A stretch of 64,000 bases of DNA from Bacteroidota bacterium (GCA_021156365.1 JAJNDK010000008.1:290823-354822), one strand, 5' to 3'. Numbered from the stretch's first letter, positions 17,827 through 25,666 are shown. The notes: generated by a model not told the origin, from the sequence alone. Made by a program: numbers and translations.

Positions 17827-18438
17827 TCAGGCCTTTATACGGTCAAACTCAAACCCTTTGTCAAGCAGCTGGTCAATAGCACGCGGCAAAGCATAGGTCA
17901 CGTTTTTTTCGGCCTTTATATTATCATGGAACACAATGATAGAGCCGGGGCGTGTATACTTCACTGCATTCTGCAAACATTTTTCGGGTGTGATACTATG
18001 CGAATAATCGTAGCTAAGAATATCCCACATGATGATCTTGTATTTTTTAGCAAGAATACGCTGTTGCGAAAACTTAAGCTGGCCGTATGGAGGACGGAAC
18101 AGTTTTGTCTGCATCACGGCATTGCAGGCTTCCACATTCTCAAAATAGGCTTCGTTGCCGGTGTAGAATCCCTTGATGTGATTGTGTGTATGATTTCCCA
18201 GGCTGTGGCCCGCATCCTGAAGGCGCTTGTATATGGCCGGGTTCTTCACCACGTTGTCACCTACACAAAAAAAGGTTGCCTTGATATTGTAGGTAGCCAA
18301 CTGACCGGCGATCCAATCCGTTAATTCGGGAATAGGTCCGTCATCGAATGTAAGATAGATCTTCTTTCCGGAAGAAGGCATCCGCCAAACGCATTGTTTG
18401 TACATGTTCCGTAATACGTTTGGCGGGCTGACTATCAT
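17827..18438 (-). CDS. Polysaccharide deacetylase (NodB/carbohydrate esterase 4)
   Basis: 203 aa, single NodB homology domain. Motif 1 is TFDDGP (30-35, metal Asp33 and base Asp32), motif 2 is HTHNH (83-87, metal His83/His87), motif 3 is RPPYG and motif 4 is the MWDILSYD stretch; a late IIVFHDN supplies the final histidine. It removes N-acetyl groups from a glycan such as peptidoglycan or an N-acetylhexosamine polymer. No signal peptide is obvious; the N-terminus is short and may interact with the membrane. It starts 10 bases after the DUF2723 stop on the same strand, so they are co-transcribed. Confidence 0.9.
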   Translation of the reverse strand: MIVSPPNVLRNMYKQCVWRMPSSGKKIYLTFDDGPIPELTDWIAGQLATYNIKATFFCVGDNVVKNPAIYKRLQDAGHSLGNHTHNHIKGFYTGNEAYFENVEACNAVMQTKLFRPPYGQLKFSQQRILAKKYKIIMWDILSYDYSHSITPEKCLQNAVKYTRPGSIIVFHDNIKAEKNVTYALPRAIDQLLDKGFEFDRIKA

Positions 18439-18448
18439 TCAATACTTA

Positions 18449-21400
18449 TTATGGGTTCACCGGCATACCCGGAGCCTGGATCTCTTCCTCAGGCACCACA
18501 TTCTTCAATCGTGTCGTAAGCTGGGCCGATAGCTCCTTGGAACCGAAAGCACCGGTAATAGTGGCAAGACGGCTTAATATATCAGATGCCTGGCGGATCT
18601 CACGTCCATATGCATTCCTGTTATCAGGTTTCATTTTATTGTAGACCATCAGGTCACGCTCAAAAATATCGAACAGGCGTTTTGCGATCTCCGACGCTTT
18701 CTGCACATTACCTGCCTGGTAATAGGCAAGACAGATAGAATACATGGTAGCATCATACGGCACATTCTTCTCCGGCATATCTGCCATTGCTTTGTCCAGT
18801 ACTTTCAGTGCCTGTGCTTTTTTGCCCTTATCGGATAAAGTAGAAGCTAACTGGCCGATCTGGATACGCATATTGGAAGCCATACGCAGACAGTTCTCAT
18901 CCAGGTAAACACCATCCTGGTTCATACCACCGTTTGCAAATCCCATCACATTTTTGTACATGATATCTTCCGCAATACGCGGGCCGCCGCTTGCCATCTC
19001 CTGAGGAGTGGATTCGATCGGTACCAGTCGGAACGCGAGACCTTCCAGCTGAAGGAACTTATCCAGGTTCAGGTACGAATCAGCACCTGTGGTTACTGCA
19101 AAATAAACCGGACGTTTCCAGTCATTGGCAGCCAACAGATCCAGGATCATCAGGTCATTCTTCAACACATAATTTTTACGTACTTCCCAGTTCAGGCTTT
19201 TCAGCATACGGCCGGCCATTTCCTTCGGCACCGTTCCGTTGTTTACCACTAATGCTGAATCCACGCTTATTTTCATTTTCTTGCTCGGCAGGATATCAAT
19301 TGGTTTTTCTCTGCCCGGAGCCAGCCACTTATCTTTCGGATCATCGCTGGCAACGAATTTCATCAGCTCTTTGATATCCACATATCCAAGGTTCTGATCA
19401 TTGAAATACACTACATCGCGTGTTCCCTGAATATATTTTTCAGGAGCCAGGGTAAACGGAACAGGATCCGAATCATAGGCCTTGCGACGCATCTGGTTGA
19501 TATACCAGTCCGTCTGCAATAAGCTCAGGTTCACTACACGGATGTCCGTACGGATACCTTCTACTTCCTGTGCATACCACAATGGGAACGTATCGTTATC
19601 ACCGTTCGTAAACAGGATCGCATTTTTTGCACAGCTGTTCAGGTAATTCACTGCAAAGTCACGCGACATCGTTCTTTTTGCACGGGTATGATCATCCCAG
19701 CCTTCGGAAGCCATGAGACAAGGTATCGACAGTGTTACGATCGTTGCAATGATCCCTGCAGATCTTGCATTTCCTTTTTTTGCGATCATTTCAAAAATAG
19801 CGAGCACACCGAAGCCTATCCAGATGGCCCAGGCATAGAACGAGGCTGCGTAGGCATAATCCCGCTCACGTGGCTGGAATGGATACTGGTTCAGGTAGAT
19901 CACAATGGCAAATCCCGTAAGGAGGAACAGGGCCGACACCACGAATGCCGAAGACCGGTGCTTCCGTATATGGTACACCATTCCTATCAAACCAAGGATC
20001 AGTGGCAGTCCGTAGAATTTATTGGTTGCCTTATTATTCATCACATTGCTTGGAACATTTTCCGTATCGATGCTGTAAAGCTTATCATCAAGGCCTTTGA
20101 AACCCGTAATTACGTTACCTTCCGTAGGGTTGCCCGTAAGTCCCTGCACGTCATTCTGCCGGCCGATAAAATTCCAGCCGAAGTAACGCAGGTACATATA
20201 GCCGATCTGGTATTTCCGGAAGTAACGAAGGTTCTCGGCGAAAGTCGGAACATATACCGTTTCATCTTCTCCGTTACCGCTTGATTTTCGCATCGCCCTG
20301 CCTTTCACATCACCCCAGTATCTGTAAGCCGCCTCGTGGTTGCTTTGCGTGCTCCACATACGCGGGAACACCGTACAAAATTCAGGATCATAATTCGGGA
20401 TCGACTCTTTACGGTCATCCGTGATCACATATTTTCCTGTTTTTTCATTGCGTGCATACACCGGATTACCGTCTTTATATGGCTTTTGTGCATCGAGCGG
20501 TGCATTGTAATAATTTCCGTATCCGATCGGCCAGTCGCCATACTGCTCACGATTGAGGTACGACAGGAGCGTGATCGCATTTTCCGGATCGTTCTCATCC
20601 ATTGGTGTGTTGGCTTGTGAACGGATAACGAGTACGAAGAACGAAGAGTAACCGATCAGGATCATGGCAAAGCTTAGCGCTACCGTATTCAGGATCTCAC
20701 GTTTGTTTTTCAGATAATAAAGTGCTGCTACCATACCTCCCATAATGATCAAACGTACAACGATAGCACCGAATCCCTGTCCGGTAGCTGCACTGATCAC
20801 TGCAAAAAGAATAGATGAATAAAAAGCGATCTTGAATTGGCTTTCCTTACCACTGAGTGAGTACATAATGGTAGATACCAGGAAGCTTAACAGGAGAATG
20901 AAATAAAGGATGGTACCGGTGTTGAAGCCCATACCCAATTTATTAGTGAAATACAGCTCATAATCCGCGGAAAGCTTCACAATGCCGGGAATAACGCCCG
21001 CCTGGATACCACCTAAGATAATAAGCGAAAGGATCCCCGTGATGATCCAGCCTCCCCAGCTGAATTTGTATTTTTTGTAGTAGAAAATAAAACAGATAGC
21101 AGGGATCACCAGTAAGTTCAGTAAATGGACCCCAATGGAAAGCCCCATCAGGTAAGCGATCAGGATCAGCCAGCGGGTAGCGCCGGTTCCGTCCGATTCT
21201 TCTTCCCATTTCAAAATAGCCCAGAAAACAATAGCCGTGAAGAAAGAAGACATCGCGTATACCTCGCCTTCTACTGCCGAGAACCAAAACGAATCAGAGA
21301 ACGTATAGGCAAGAGCGCCTACAGCACCCGCACCTAAGATCGCATACATTTTACCGTCTGTGATCTGCTCCCCCGCTTTGATCATCACTTTGCGCGCCAG

Positions 21401-21700
21401 GCGGGTGATAGACCAGAAAAGGAATAAAATAGAGAAAGAGCTGCAAAGGGCGCTCATCACGTTTACCCACATGGCGGCTTTTGCTGCATCACCAAACGAA
21501 AACAAGGAGAAGAATTTGGCGATCAGCAGGAATAGCGGGGCTCCCGGAGGGTGACCAACTTCTAACTTCTGCGCACAGGCGATATATTCCCCGCAATCCC
21601 AAAAACTGGCGGTTGGTTCTATCGTGGCACAATAGGTGAACGTGGCGATCGCAAAAACCAGCCATCCGACAATGTTGTTTAAGTTTTTATAATTCAGCAT
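18449..21700 (-). CDS. DUF2723 multi-pass membrane protein, GT-C-like
   Basis: 1083 aa from the ATG at 21700. An upstream in-frame start at 21742 adds 14 residues not expected in the family, which begins MxNxKxxNNxxGWxVF. At least a dozen membrane helices fill residues 1-680. The first loop carries the acidic motif WDCGEY (Asp35, Glu38) and GHPPG (His50), like the catalytic loop of GT-C protein O-mannosyltransferases. A soluble C-terminal part (about 690-1083) has a conserved INGDNDTFPLW-type motif (here FTNGDNDTFPLWY) and TPR-like helices near the end. The family is abundant in Bacteroidota; glycosyl transfer is inferred from topology only. Operon with the deacetylase. Confidence 0.88.
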   Translation of the reverse strand: MLNYKNLNNIVGWLVFAIATFTYCATIEPTASFWDCGEYIACAQKLEVGHPPGAPLFLLIAKFFSLFSFGDAAKAAMWVNVMSALCSSFSILFLFWSITRLARKVMIKAGEQITDGKMYAILGAGAVGALAYTFSDSFWFSAVEGEVYAMSSFFTAIVFWAILKWEEESDGTGATRWLILIAYLMGLSIGVHLLNLLVIPAICFIFYYKKYKFSWGGWIITGILSLIILGGIQAGVIPGIVKLSADYELYFTNKLGMGFNTGTILYFILLLSFLVSTIMYSLSGKESQFKIAFYSSILFAVISAATGQGFGAIVVRLIIMGGMVAALYYLKNKREILNTVALSFAMILIGYSSFFVLVIRSQANTPMDENDPENAITLLSYLNREQYGDWPIGYGNYYNAPLDAQKPYKDGNPVYARNEKTGKYVITDDRKESIPNYDPEFCTVFPRMWSTQSNHEAAYRYWGDVKGRAMRKSSGNGEDETVYVPTFAENLRYFRKYQIGYMYLRYFGWNFIGRQNDVQGLTGNPTEGNVITGFKGLDDKLYSIDTENVPSNVMNNKATNKFYGLPLILGLIGMVYHIRKHRSSAFVVSALFLLTGFAIVIYLNQYPFQPRERDYAYAASFYAWAIWIGFGVLAIFEMIAKKGNARSAGIIATIVTLSIPCLMASEGWDDHTRAKRTMSRDFAVNYLNSCAKNAILFTNGDNDTFPLWYAQEVEGIRTDIRVVNLSLLQTDWYINQMRRKAYDSDPVPFTLAPEKYIQGTRDVVYFNDQNLGYVDIKELMKFVASDDPKDKWLAPGREKPIDILPSKKMKISVDSALVVNNGTVPKEMAGRMLKSLNWEVRKNYVLKNDLMILDLLAANDWKRPVYFAVTTGADSYLNLDKFLQLEGLAFRLVPIESTPQEMASGGPRIAEDIMYKNVMGFANGGMNQDGVYLDENCLRMASNMRIQIGQLASTLSDKGKKAQALKVLDKAMADMPEKNVPYDATMYSICLAYYQAGNVQKASEIAKRLFDIFERDLMVYNKMKPDNRNAYGREIRQASDILSRLATITGAFGSKELSAQLTTRLKNVVPEEEIQAPGMPVNP

Positions 21701-21813
21701 AATAAATTTTAGAATAGCTGCGAATTTAACGAAAAAAGGCAACTTCGGGAGCTTTTTTTGGTTGTTAATTAAAAAAAATAAATGTTAATACTGGACAGAA
21801 CAAAAAAAATTAT

Positions 21814-21821
21814 TATTTTTG
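21814..21821 (+). promoter_or_regulatory. -7 promoter element for tRNA-Gln
   Basis: TATTTTTG matches TAnnTTTG and lies 27 bases before the mature tRNA 5-prime end. No clear TTG -33 element is seen. Confidence 0.5.
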
Positions 21822-21848
21822 CAGCCCGTTACAATGATGAACGTTTTT

Positions 21849-21921
21849 TGTCCGATGGTGTAACTGGCAACACGCTTGATTTTGATTCAAGAAAGTCCAG
21901 GTTCGAGCCCTGGTCGGACAA
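21849..21921 (+). tRNA. tRNA-Gln (anticodon TTG)
   Basis: 73 bases. The acceptor stem TGTCCGA (21849-21855) pairs fully with TCGGACA (21914-21920), with discriminator A. The anticodon stem is CTTGA/TCAAG around loop TTTTGAT, giving anticodon TTG for glutamine. The T arm reads CCAGG TTCGAGC CCTGG. CCA is not encoded. A strong terminator follows within 10 bases. Confidence 0.95.
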
Positions 21922-21929
21922 CAGAAAAG

Positions 21930-21965
21930 AAAACCCCTGATACTATAGCATCAGGGGTTTTCTGC
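21930..21965 (+). terminator. Rho-independent terminator after tRNA-Gln
   Basis: A 12-bp stem AAAACCCCTGAT / ATCAGGGGTTTT with an 8-base loop. Positioned directly after the tRNA. Confidence 0.8.
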
Positions 21966-22069
21966 TTTTATAGACTTAACATTGGTCCGATTCACCAACA
22001 AACACATTAAAATGGCCCTATTGGAAGCTTTTCTGCCCTTTTCCGCAACGATTTCATAAATAATATAGC

Positions 22070-22097
22070 TTGCAAGAGCTTTTCCTTCGTAAGTTTG
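22070..22097 (+). promoter_or_regulatory. Promoter for the lysine-rich protein gene
   Basis: TTG (22070-22072), 17-base spacer, TAAGTTTG (22090-22097): the best full -33/-7 match to the Bacteroidota consensus that I found in the window. It predicts a leader of about 90 bases before the ATG at 22189. Confidence 0.6.
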
Positions 22098-22188
22098 TAT
22101 GGATCCTTAAACAAGCAATGAATTAAAAGAATAGATACGGAGAGCATTAACGCATACGTAACAGTTTCAATCACATTATAAAAACAAC

Positions 22189-22647
22189 ATGAAAAAACAA
22201 ACAACAAAGAAAACAGCCCCTAAAAAAGCAGCAGCTAAAAAATCACGCCCTGGCGTGGCTAAAAAGACTGCGGCCCCGGCAAGCGGAAAGACTGCATCAA
22301 AAAAACCGGCTTCCAAACCTGCCGCTAAACCCGAAAAAAAACAAAACAAAGTAGATGAAAAACTGATCCACCAGATCGATTGGCTCACACAGGATGTAGT
22401 GAATGGATATTTTTCCGGTGTTGACAGCGATATCCTTTCCAAATCCGATATTAAAGAACTAATAAAAACCACCAACAATCACCAGGAGATCTTTGATTAC
22501 CTCTCGGTAGAAAAACAAACATCAGCTGATTTTGCAGAATTCATGTTATTCTATATGCACACCATCGCATTCACAGGCGCCGCTGATGCCATCTACAAAG
22601 AATGGAAAGAAGATTATAAAAAAGCCGGTAAGAAAAAGAAAAAATAA
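22189..22647 (+). CDS. Histone H1-like basic-tailed protein with conserved C-terminal helical domain
   Basis: 152 aa. Residues 1-55 are a low-complexity tail of Lys, Ala, Pro and Thr (KKTAPKKAAAKKSRPG, KKTAAP, KKPASKPAAK), resembling bacterial histone H1-like/HctA tails. Residues 56-145 form a compact helical domain (LIHQIDWLTQDVVNGYFSG to TGAADAIYKEWKEDY), and the protein ends in a Lys run. The tail suggests nucleic acid binding, in the nucleoid or with RNA; I do not recognise the C-terminal domain. Single gene with its own promoter and terminator. A strong full promoter suggests high expression. Confidence 0.75.
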   Translation: MKKQTTKKTAPKKAAAKKSRPGVAKKTAAPASGKTASKKPASKPAAKPEKKQNKVDEKLIHQIDWLTQDVVNGYFSGVDSDILSKSDIKELIKTTNNHQEIFDYLSVEKQTSADFAEFMLFYMHTIAFTGAADAIYKEWKEDYKKAGKKKKK

Positions 22648-22667
22648 GCTCAATACATTTTCTATTG

Positions 22668-22692
22668 AAGGGGACTAATGGTCCCCTTTTTT
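22668..22692 (+). terminator. Rho-independent terminator
   Basis: Stem AAGGGGAC / GTCCCCTT with a 5-base loop followed by TTTT, 21 bases after the basic-tailed protein gene. Confidence 0.8.
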
Positions 22693-22727
22693 GTTTTCTA
22701 TACTTTACGTTCGTAATAATTCCCTTC

Positions 22728-22793
22728 CGAAGCCCGGCCCCGTGCGTTCCCTCTCCCCCCGGGAGAGGGCTGCCCGTGCGAAAGGGTGAGGGC
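22728..22793. repeat. 66-bp palindromic dispersed element, copy 1
   Basis: G+C-rich unit with the palindrome CCCTCTCCCCCCGGGAGAGGG (central part) and the tail GTGCGAAAGGGTGAGGG. A second copy of equal length lies at 24221-24286, with about nine differences and two compensating single-base indels. The stem-loop core is conserved, including both arms CCCTCTCCC and GGGAGAGGG. It is much richer in G+C than its surroundings, like REP/BIME-type elements. Apart from this element and a terminator, the 323 bases between 22648 and 22970 hold nothing I can identify. Confidence 0.75.
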
Positions 22794-22970
22794 CTTCATC
22801 ATCCCGACCCCGCCGAATAACCACTTATTCCCAAATTCCTGCCACTTACAAACTCATCCCGGCATTTTACAATTTTTCTATGCTTATAGCGCAACAATTT
22901 TAAAATCACTTGCGTTCTATAGTTAAATAAACAAATGGCACATAGCGGCCACACTTAAAAACTTAACAAC

Positions 22971-23753
22971 ATGTATACTACAGAAAGCGGCCATGCCAAA
23001 AATGTCGCAAACTTCGAACAGCTGCTTACCGTGCTGGCATCATACGGTAGCACCTACTCACCTTCCAAACCGGAGCTTTCAATCTCCAATCTGCAAACGG
23101 TTTTGCAAAATTCAAAGCAGGCCTTGCTCACAGTCCACAACACTTTCACCACCTGGAAAAACGCGACCAACGATCGGGAAATAGACTTCCTTGTTCTTCG
23201 CCCCCTTTCCACCCGCCTGCTGAGCGCTCTCATTGCTTGCGGTGCAACAGAGCAAACAGTTAATGACCTCCGCACCATCAACAGGAAGATTCAGGGTTCT
23301 CACTCCAAATTAACAAAAGCAGATGCAGGCAGGATGGCTGGTGGAGATACTGCACTTCCAACCACACCTGGCGAAGAAGCCGGAGAGATTCCGAAACACA
23401 TTTCCGTTTCCCAGAGAAGTTTCGACAGCCAGATAGATCATTTCGAAAAGCTCATTATTCTGCTTAATTCAGAAGCCCGGTACACGCCTGCCGAATCCGA
23501 CCTGCAGGTAACCACTTTACAGTCACACCTTACTTCATTTAAAACGCGTAATACAGCTGCTTTTTCAGCCTACACAGCTCTTTCCAATGCACGTATTGCC
23601 CGTAACAAAATTCTGTATCACGAAACCGATGGATTGGTTATTCTCGTACGCGCTGTCAAAGCCTACATCAAATCACAGTACGGATCATACTCGCAGGAGT
23701 ATGAGCTCGTCAACCGCATCAAATTTGTCAAAGTCGTCCGGAAGATCAGGTAA
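22971..23753 (+). CDS. Unknown protein with two internal repeats
   Basis: 260 aa, soluble, no signal peptide. I do not recognise a named family. The two halves are diverged copies of one helical unit. Residues 12-50 (NFEQLLTVLASYGSTYSPS, then ELSISNLQTVL) align with about 157-195 (HFEKLIILLNSEARYTPAE, then DLQVTTLQSHL). Each is followed by a helix with a small-residue run, then RPLSTRLLSAL or LVRAVKAYIKS. A polar linker (about 110-145) joins them. The ending FVKVVRKIR is basic. It looks like a four-helix-type duplication. The gene lies between the two 66-bp palindromic elements and is followed by a strong terminator. Confidence 0.7.
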   Translation: MYTTESGHAKNVANFEQLLTVLASYGSTYSPSKPELSISNLQTVLQNSKQALLTVHNTFTTWKNATNDREIDFLVLRPLSTRLLSALIACGATEQTVNDLRTINRKIQGSHSKLTKADAGRMAGGDTALPTTPGEEAGEIPKHISVSQRSFDSQIDHFEKLIILLNSEARYTPAESDLQVTTLQSHLTSFKTRNTAAFSAYTALSNARIARNKILYHETDGLVILVRAVKAYIKSQYGSYSQEYELVNRIKFVKVVRKIR

Positions 23754-23768
23754 AAATCCATGGTTCAG

Positions 23769-23798
23769 AAAGGAGTCGCTCAACAGACTCCTTTTTTT
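23769..23798 (+). terminator. Rho-independent terminator
   Basis: Stem AAAGGAGTC / GACTCCTTT with an 8-base loop and a T-rich tail, 16 bases after the two-repeat protein gene. The T-tract end overlaps the stop of the possible minus-strand ORF at 23797. Confidence 0.8.
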
Positions 23799-24198
23799 AT
23801 GTCCTGGCTCTTACTTCCTTTTTTATAGCATGAAGACTGCCATCAGTAGCACTTCCAACACCATCGGTAGCACTTCCAACACCATTAATAGCACTCGCTA
23901 TACCATCGGTAGCACTTGCAACACCATTAACAGATTTAACAATACTATTGATAGCACTCGCTATACCATCGCTGGCACTCCTAACACCATTAACAGATTT
24001 AACAACACCATTAATAGCACTCGCTATACCATCGGTAGCACTTGCAACACCATTAACAGATTTAACAATACTATTGATAGCATCCGCTATACCATCGCAG
24101 GCACTCGCTATACCGTTAACAGATTTAAGAAAATAATTGATAGCATTTCCGGCACTTATGGCAAACCACCCCACAGGAAAAAAACATGAATCAACCAA
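23797..24198 (-). CDS. Possible heptad-repeat protein encoded by the 21-bp tandem repeats
   Basis: The minus strand is open for 133 codons and reads as continuous heptads: GIASATD, GIASAIN, GVVKSVN, GVRSASD, SIVKSVN. Gly or Ser starts each unit, with Ile/Val, Ala, Ser and Asp/Asn at fixed places, as in an amphipathic helix. The N-terminal 20 residues (SCFFPVGWFAISAG) are hydrophobic. Against a real gene: the only starts are TTG (24198) or GTG, no promoter is seen, and a 21-bp period keeps other frames open too. On the plus strand an ATG at 23830 opens a 119-codon frame (STRYTIG, STCNTIN, RFNNTID). I favour the minus frame on composition but cannot prove coding. Confidence 0.35.
   Translation of the reverse strand: MVDSCFFPVGWFAISAGNAINYFLKSVNGIASACDGIADAINSIVKSVNGVASATDGIASAINGVVKSVNGVRSASDGIASAINSIVKSVNGVASATDGIASAINGVGSATDGVGSATDGSLHAIKKEVRART
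23827..24162. repeat. Tandem array of 21-bp units with 63-bp higher-order period
   Basis: About 16 contiguous units, unit n starting at 23827+21n. Three unit types alternate: AGCACTCGCTATACCATCGG plus T, AGCACTTGCAACACCATTAA plus C, and AGATTTAACAATACTATTGA plus T. The trio recurs as a 63-bp block at 23890, 23953 and 24016, and more loosely at 24079. Units diverge toward both ends. There are no spacers, so it is not a CRISPR array. The period is a multiple of three, consistent with coding or with coding ancestry. Confidence 0.9.
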
Positions 24199-24220
24199 AA
24201 TTCCTCGCGATGTTTCGCGA

Positions 24221-24286
24221 CGAAGCTACGGCCCCGTGTGTTCCCTCTCCCAAGGGAGAGGGCAGCCTGTGCGAAAGGGTGAGGGC
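24221..24286. repeat. 66-bp palindromic dispersed element, copy 2
   Basis: Same element as 22728-22793, with palindrome CCCTCTCCCAAGGGAGAGGG and tail GTGCGAAAGGGTGAGGG. Its last base is shared with the stop codon (TAG, minus strand, 24286-24288) of the aminotransferase gene, so the element sits exactly at the 3-prime end of that gene. Confidence 0.75.
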
Positions 24287-25143
24287 TACTCCGTTATCAC
24301 CTGGTTCAGCTTATCCAGAAAGAAAAGCGACTGCTTATTCGTATAAGTCTTCGTTTTGTATTGTTCCACCCAGCGGATCCCTTTTACTGCATTCGTCAGG
24401 AACACTTCATCCGCATTCATCATCGTATTGAACACGATCGGGATCTCGTAACAAAGAATACGGTTCTCCTGCGCGATCCGGATGATCTGTTTGCGTAATA
24501 CGCCTTCCACACAACCTTCAGTCAGTGCGGGTGTGTATAGCGCACCATTCTTCACAATGAAAATATTCGAGCTGATCGTTTCGCAGATATTGCCCTCATC
24601 GTTGATGATGATGCAATCGTCCATCTTGATGTCTTTTTTGTAGATCCCCGCCAGTACATACAACAGGGCATTTCCCGTTTTCAGGTTAGAAAGCTTGTTC
24701 CTGTGCTTTTTAATATCGTGGAACACCTCCATCTCGTAACCTTTGTCATTCATGGTATAGCCACCTTTTTCTTCCAGGTCTTCTGTTTCGATGAGGAAAG
24801 AAATATCATTCACTTTCGGCGTATAGAATCCACCTTCATTGCGGAAGATCGTCAGGCGAACGCGCACATCGTTCTCTATATTGTTATGAGAGATCAGCTC
24901 GGTGATCAGTCTCGAAATATTGTCTGTATTAAAATCCCCAGGCACATTCATTCGCAGCACCGTCATGCTTAGTTTGATCCTGCGCAGGTGATCATTGAGG
25001 AACATCGCCTTTCCGTTGATCACACGGATCGTTTCGAACAAAGCATCGCCATAGCGGAATGCCCGGTTGGCAAACGATACTACGGGTTCGTAAATACTGA
25101 TCAGGTGTCCGTTATAATTGCAGAAGTAATCTTTGATTTCCAT
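24286..25143 (-). CDS. PLP-dependent class IV aminotransferase (IlvE/PabC-like)
   Basis: 285 aa, fold type IV. Signature segments: AFRYGDALFETIRV near 28-41, the Schiff-base Lys in SNLKTGNALLYVLA, the cofactor-binding ICETISSNIF and PALTEGCVEGVLR, and MMNADEVFLTNAVKGI near the C-terminus. The family includes branched-chain aminotransferases, D-amino-acid aminotransferase and 4-amino-4-deoxychorismate lyase. The GDALFETIR motif and length are compatible with PabC, but the residues seen do not separate the options. It lies 3 bases after the SiaC-like gene on the same strand. The gene ends inside the flank of a 66-bp repeat, so its last residues may have been altered by the insertion. Confidence 0.82.
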   Translation of the reverse strand: MEIKDYFCNYNGHLISIYEPVVSFANRAFRYGDALFETIRVINGKAMFLNDHLRRIKLSMTVLRMNVPGDFNTDNISRLITELISHNNIENDVRVRLTIFRNEGGFYTPKVNDISFLIETEDLEEKGGYTMNDKGYEMEVFHDIKKHRNKLSNLKTGNALLYVLAGIYKKDIKMDDCIIINDEGNICETISSNIFIVKNGALYTPALTEGCVEGVLRKQIIRIAQENRILCYEIPIVFNTMMNADEVFLTNAVKGIRWVEQYKTKTYTNKQSLFFLDKLNQVITE

Positions 25144-25146
25144 TTT

Positions 25147-25539
25147 CTATTTTACAAGGTATTCTTTAGAGGTTTTCACAAAAACGAAATCAAGCCGGGA
25201 AATGTACTCATAATCCTGACCTGCTTCAAAAAGGTCTTCGTCGTTGTAGAACCATTTTACTTTTACTTTTTTTCCCATGCTTTCGATCTCCTGCAATTTG
25301 TACAAAACAAACAGTATCATTTTAGAAGAGGAAATATTAAAGTAATCGAGGTTAAATACAAACACGGTTTCTTCAAGAGGAGCTTCAGCATATTTTTTCA
25401 TCCAGTCTAAAACCGGTTGATAAAATTCTTTGCCATCGGTCGGAACCGAAACACCGATCAGCTCAAAACGCGCTTTTTCTTTATCAAGAATGACCAGTGG
25501 AGTTTTTTCCGTAGGATCTTTAAAGAAGAGTTTAGGCAT
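25147..25539 (-). CDS. SiaC-like (DUF1987) regulatory phosphoprotein
   Basis: 130 aa. Family landmarks: FELIGVSVPTDG, a central LDYFNISSSKMILFVL and KVKWFYNDEDLFEAGQDYE. In Pseudomonas, SiaC is switched by SiaA phosphatase and SiaB kinase and controls the SiaD diguanylate cyclase. The known phosphorylated Thr lies in the YFNT(S/A) motif; here the position appears to be Ile (YFNISSSK), so if phosphorylation occurs it may use a neighbouring Ser. That residue comparison is from memory. No SiaA, SiaB or cyclase gene is adjacent. Probable two-gene operon with the class IV aminotransferase, 3 bases apart. Confidence 0.8.
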   Translation of the reverse strand: MPKLFFKDPTEKTPLVILDKEKARFELIGVSVPTDGKEFYQPVLDWMKKYAEAPLEETVFVFNLDYFNISSSKMILFVLYKLQEIESMGKKVKVKWFYNDEDLFEAGQDYEYISRLDFVFVKTSKEYLVK

Positions 25540-25651
25540 AGAGTTCCGTTTCCGCAGGCTGATTAGCCCCCATTGTTAAGGGATAAAAATACTAAAACAA
25601 ATGTAATTTCCTAATTGTAAAAAATTAACAACATTCAAACTCTTTTATTCG

Positions 25652-25659
25652 TATTTTTG
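25652..25659 (+). promoter_or_regulatory. -7 promoter element for the metal module
   Basis: TATTTTTG matches TAnnTTTG and ends 7 bases before the ATG of the HYC_CC_PP gene at 25667. Confidence 0.55.
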
Positions 25660-25666
25660 GTAGAGA

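Noticed and set aside
22007..22207. 66-codon minus-strand frame opposite the promoter of the basic-tailed protein
   Set aside because: It covers the best promoter in the window on the other strand and shows no family features.
23827..24162. CRISPR-like array
   Set aside because: Units are contiguous 21-mers without spacers, and no cas genes are present.
23587..24189. 200-codon plus-strand frame running from the two-repeat gene through the terminator into the repeats
   Set aside because: Its first half is out of frame with a real gene and it crosses a strong terminator; only the part from 23830 could be considered, and it is covered under the repeat finding.
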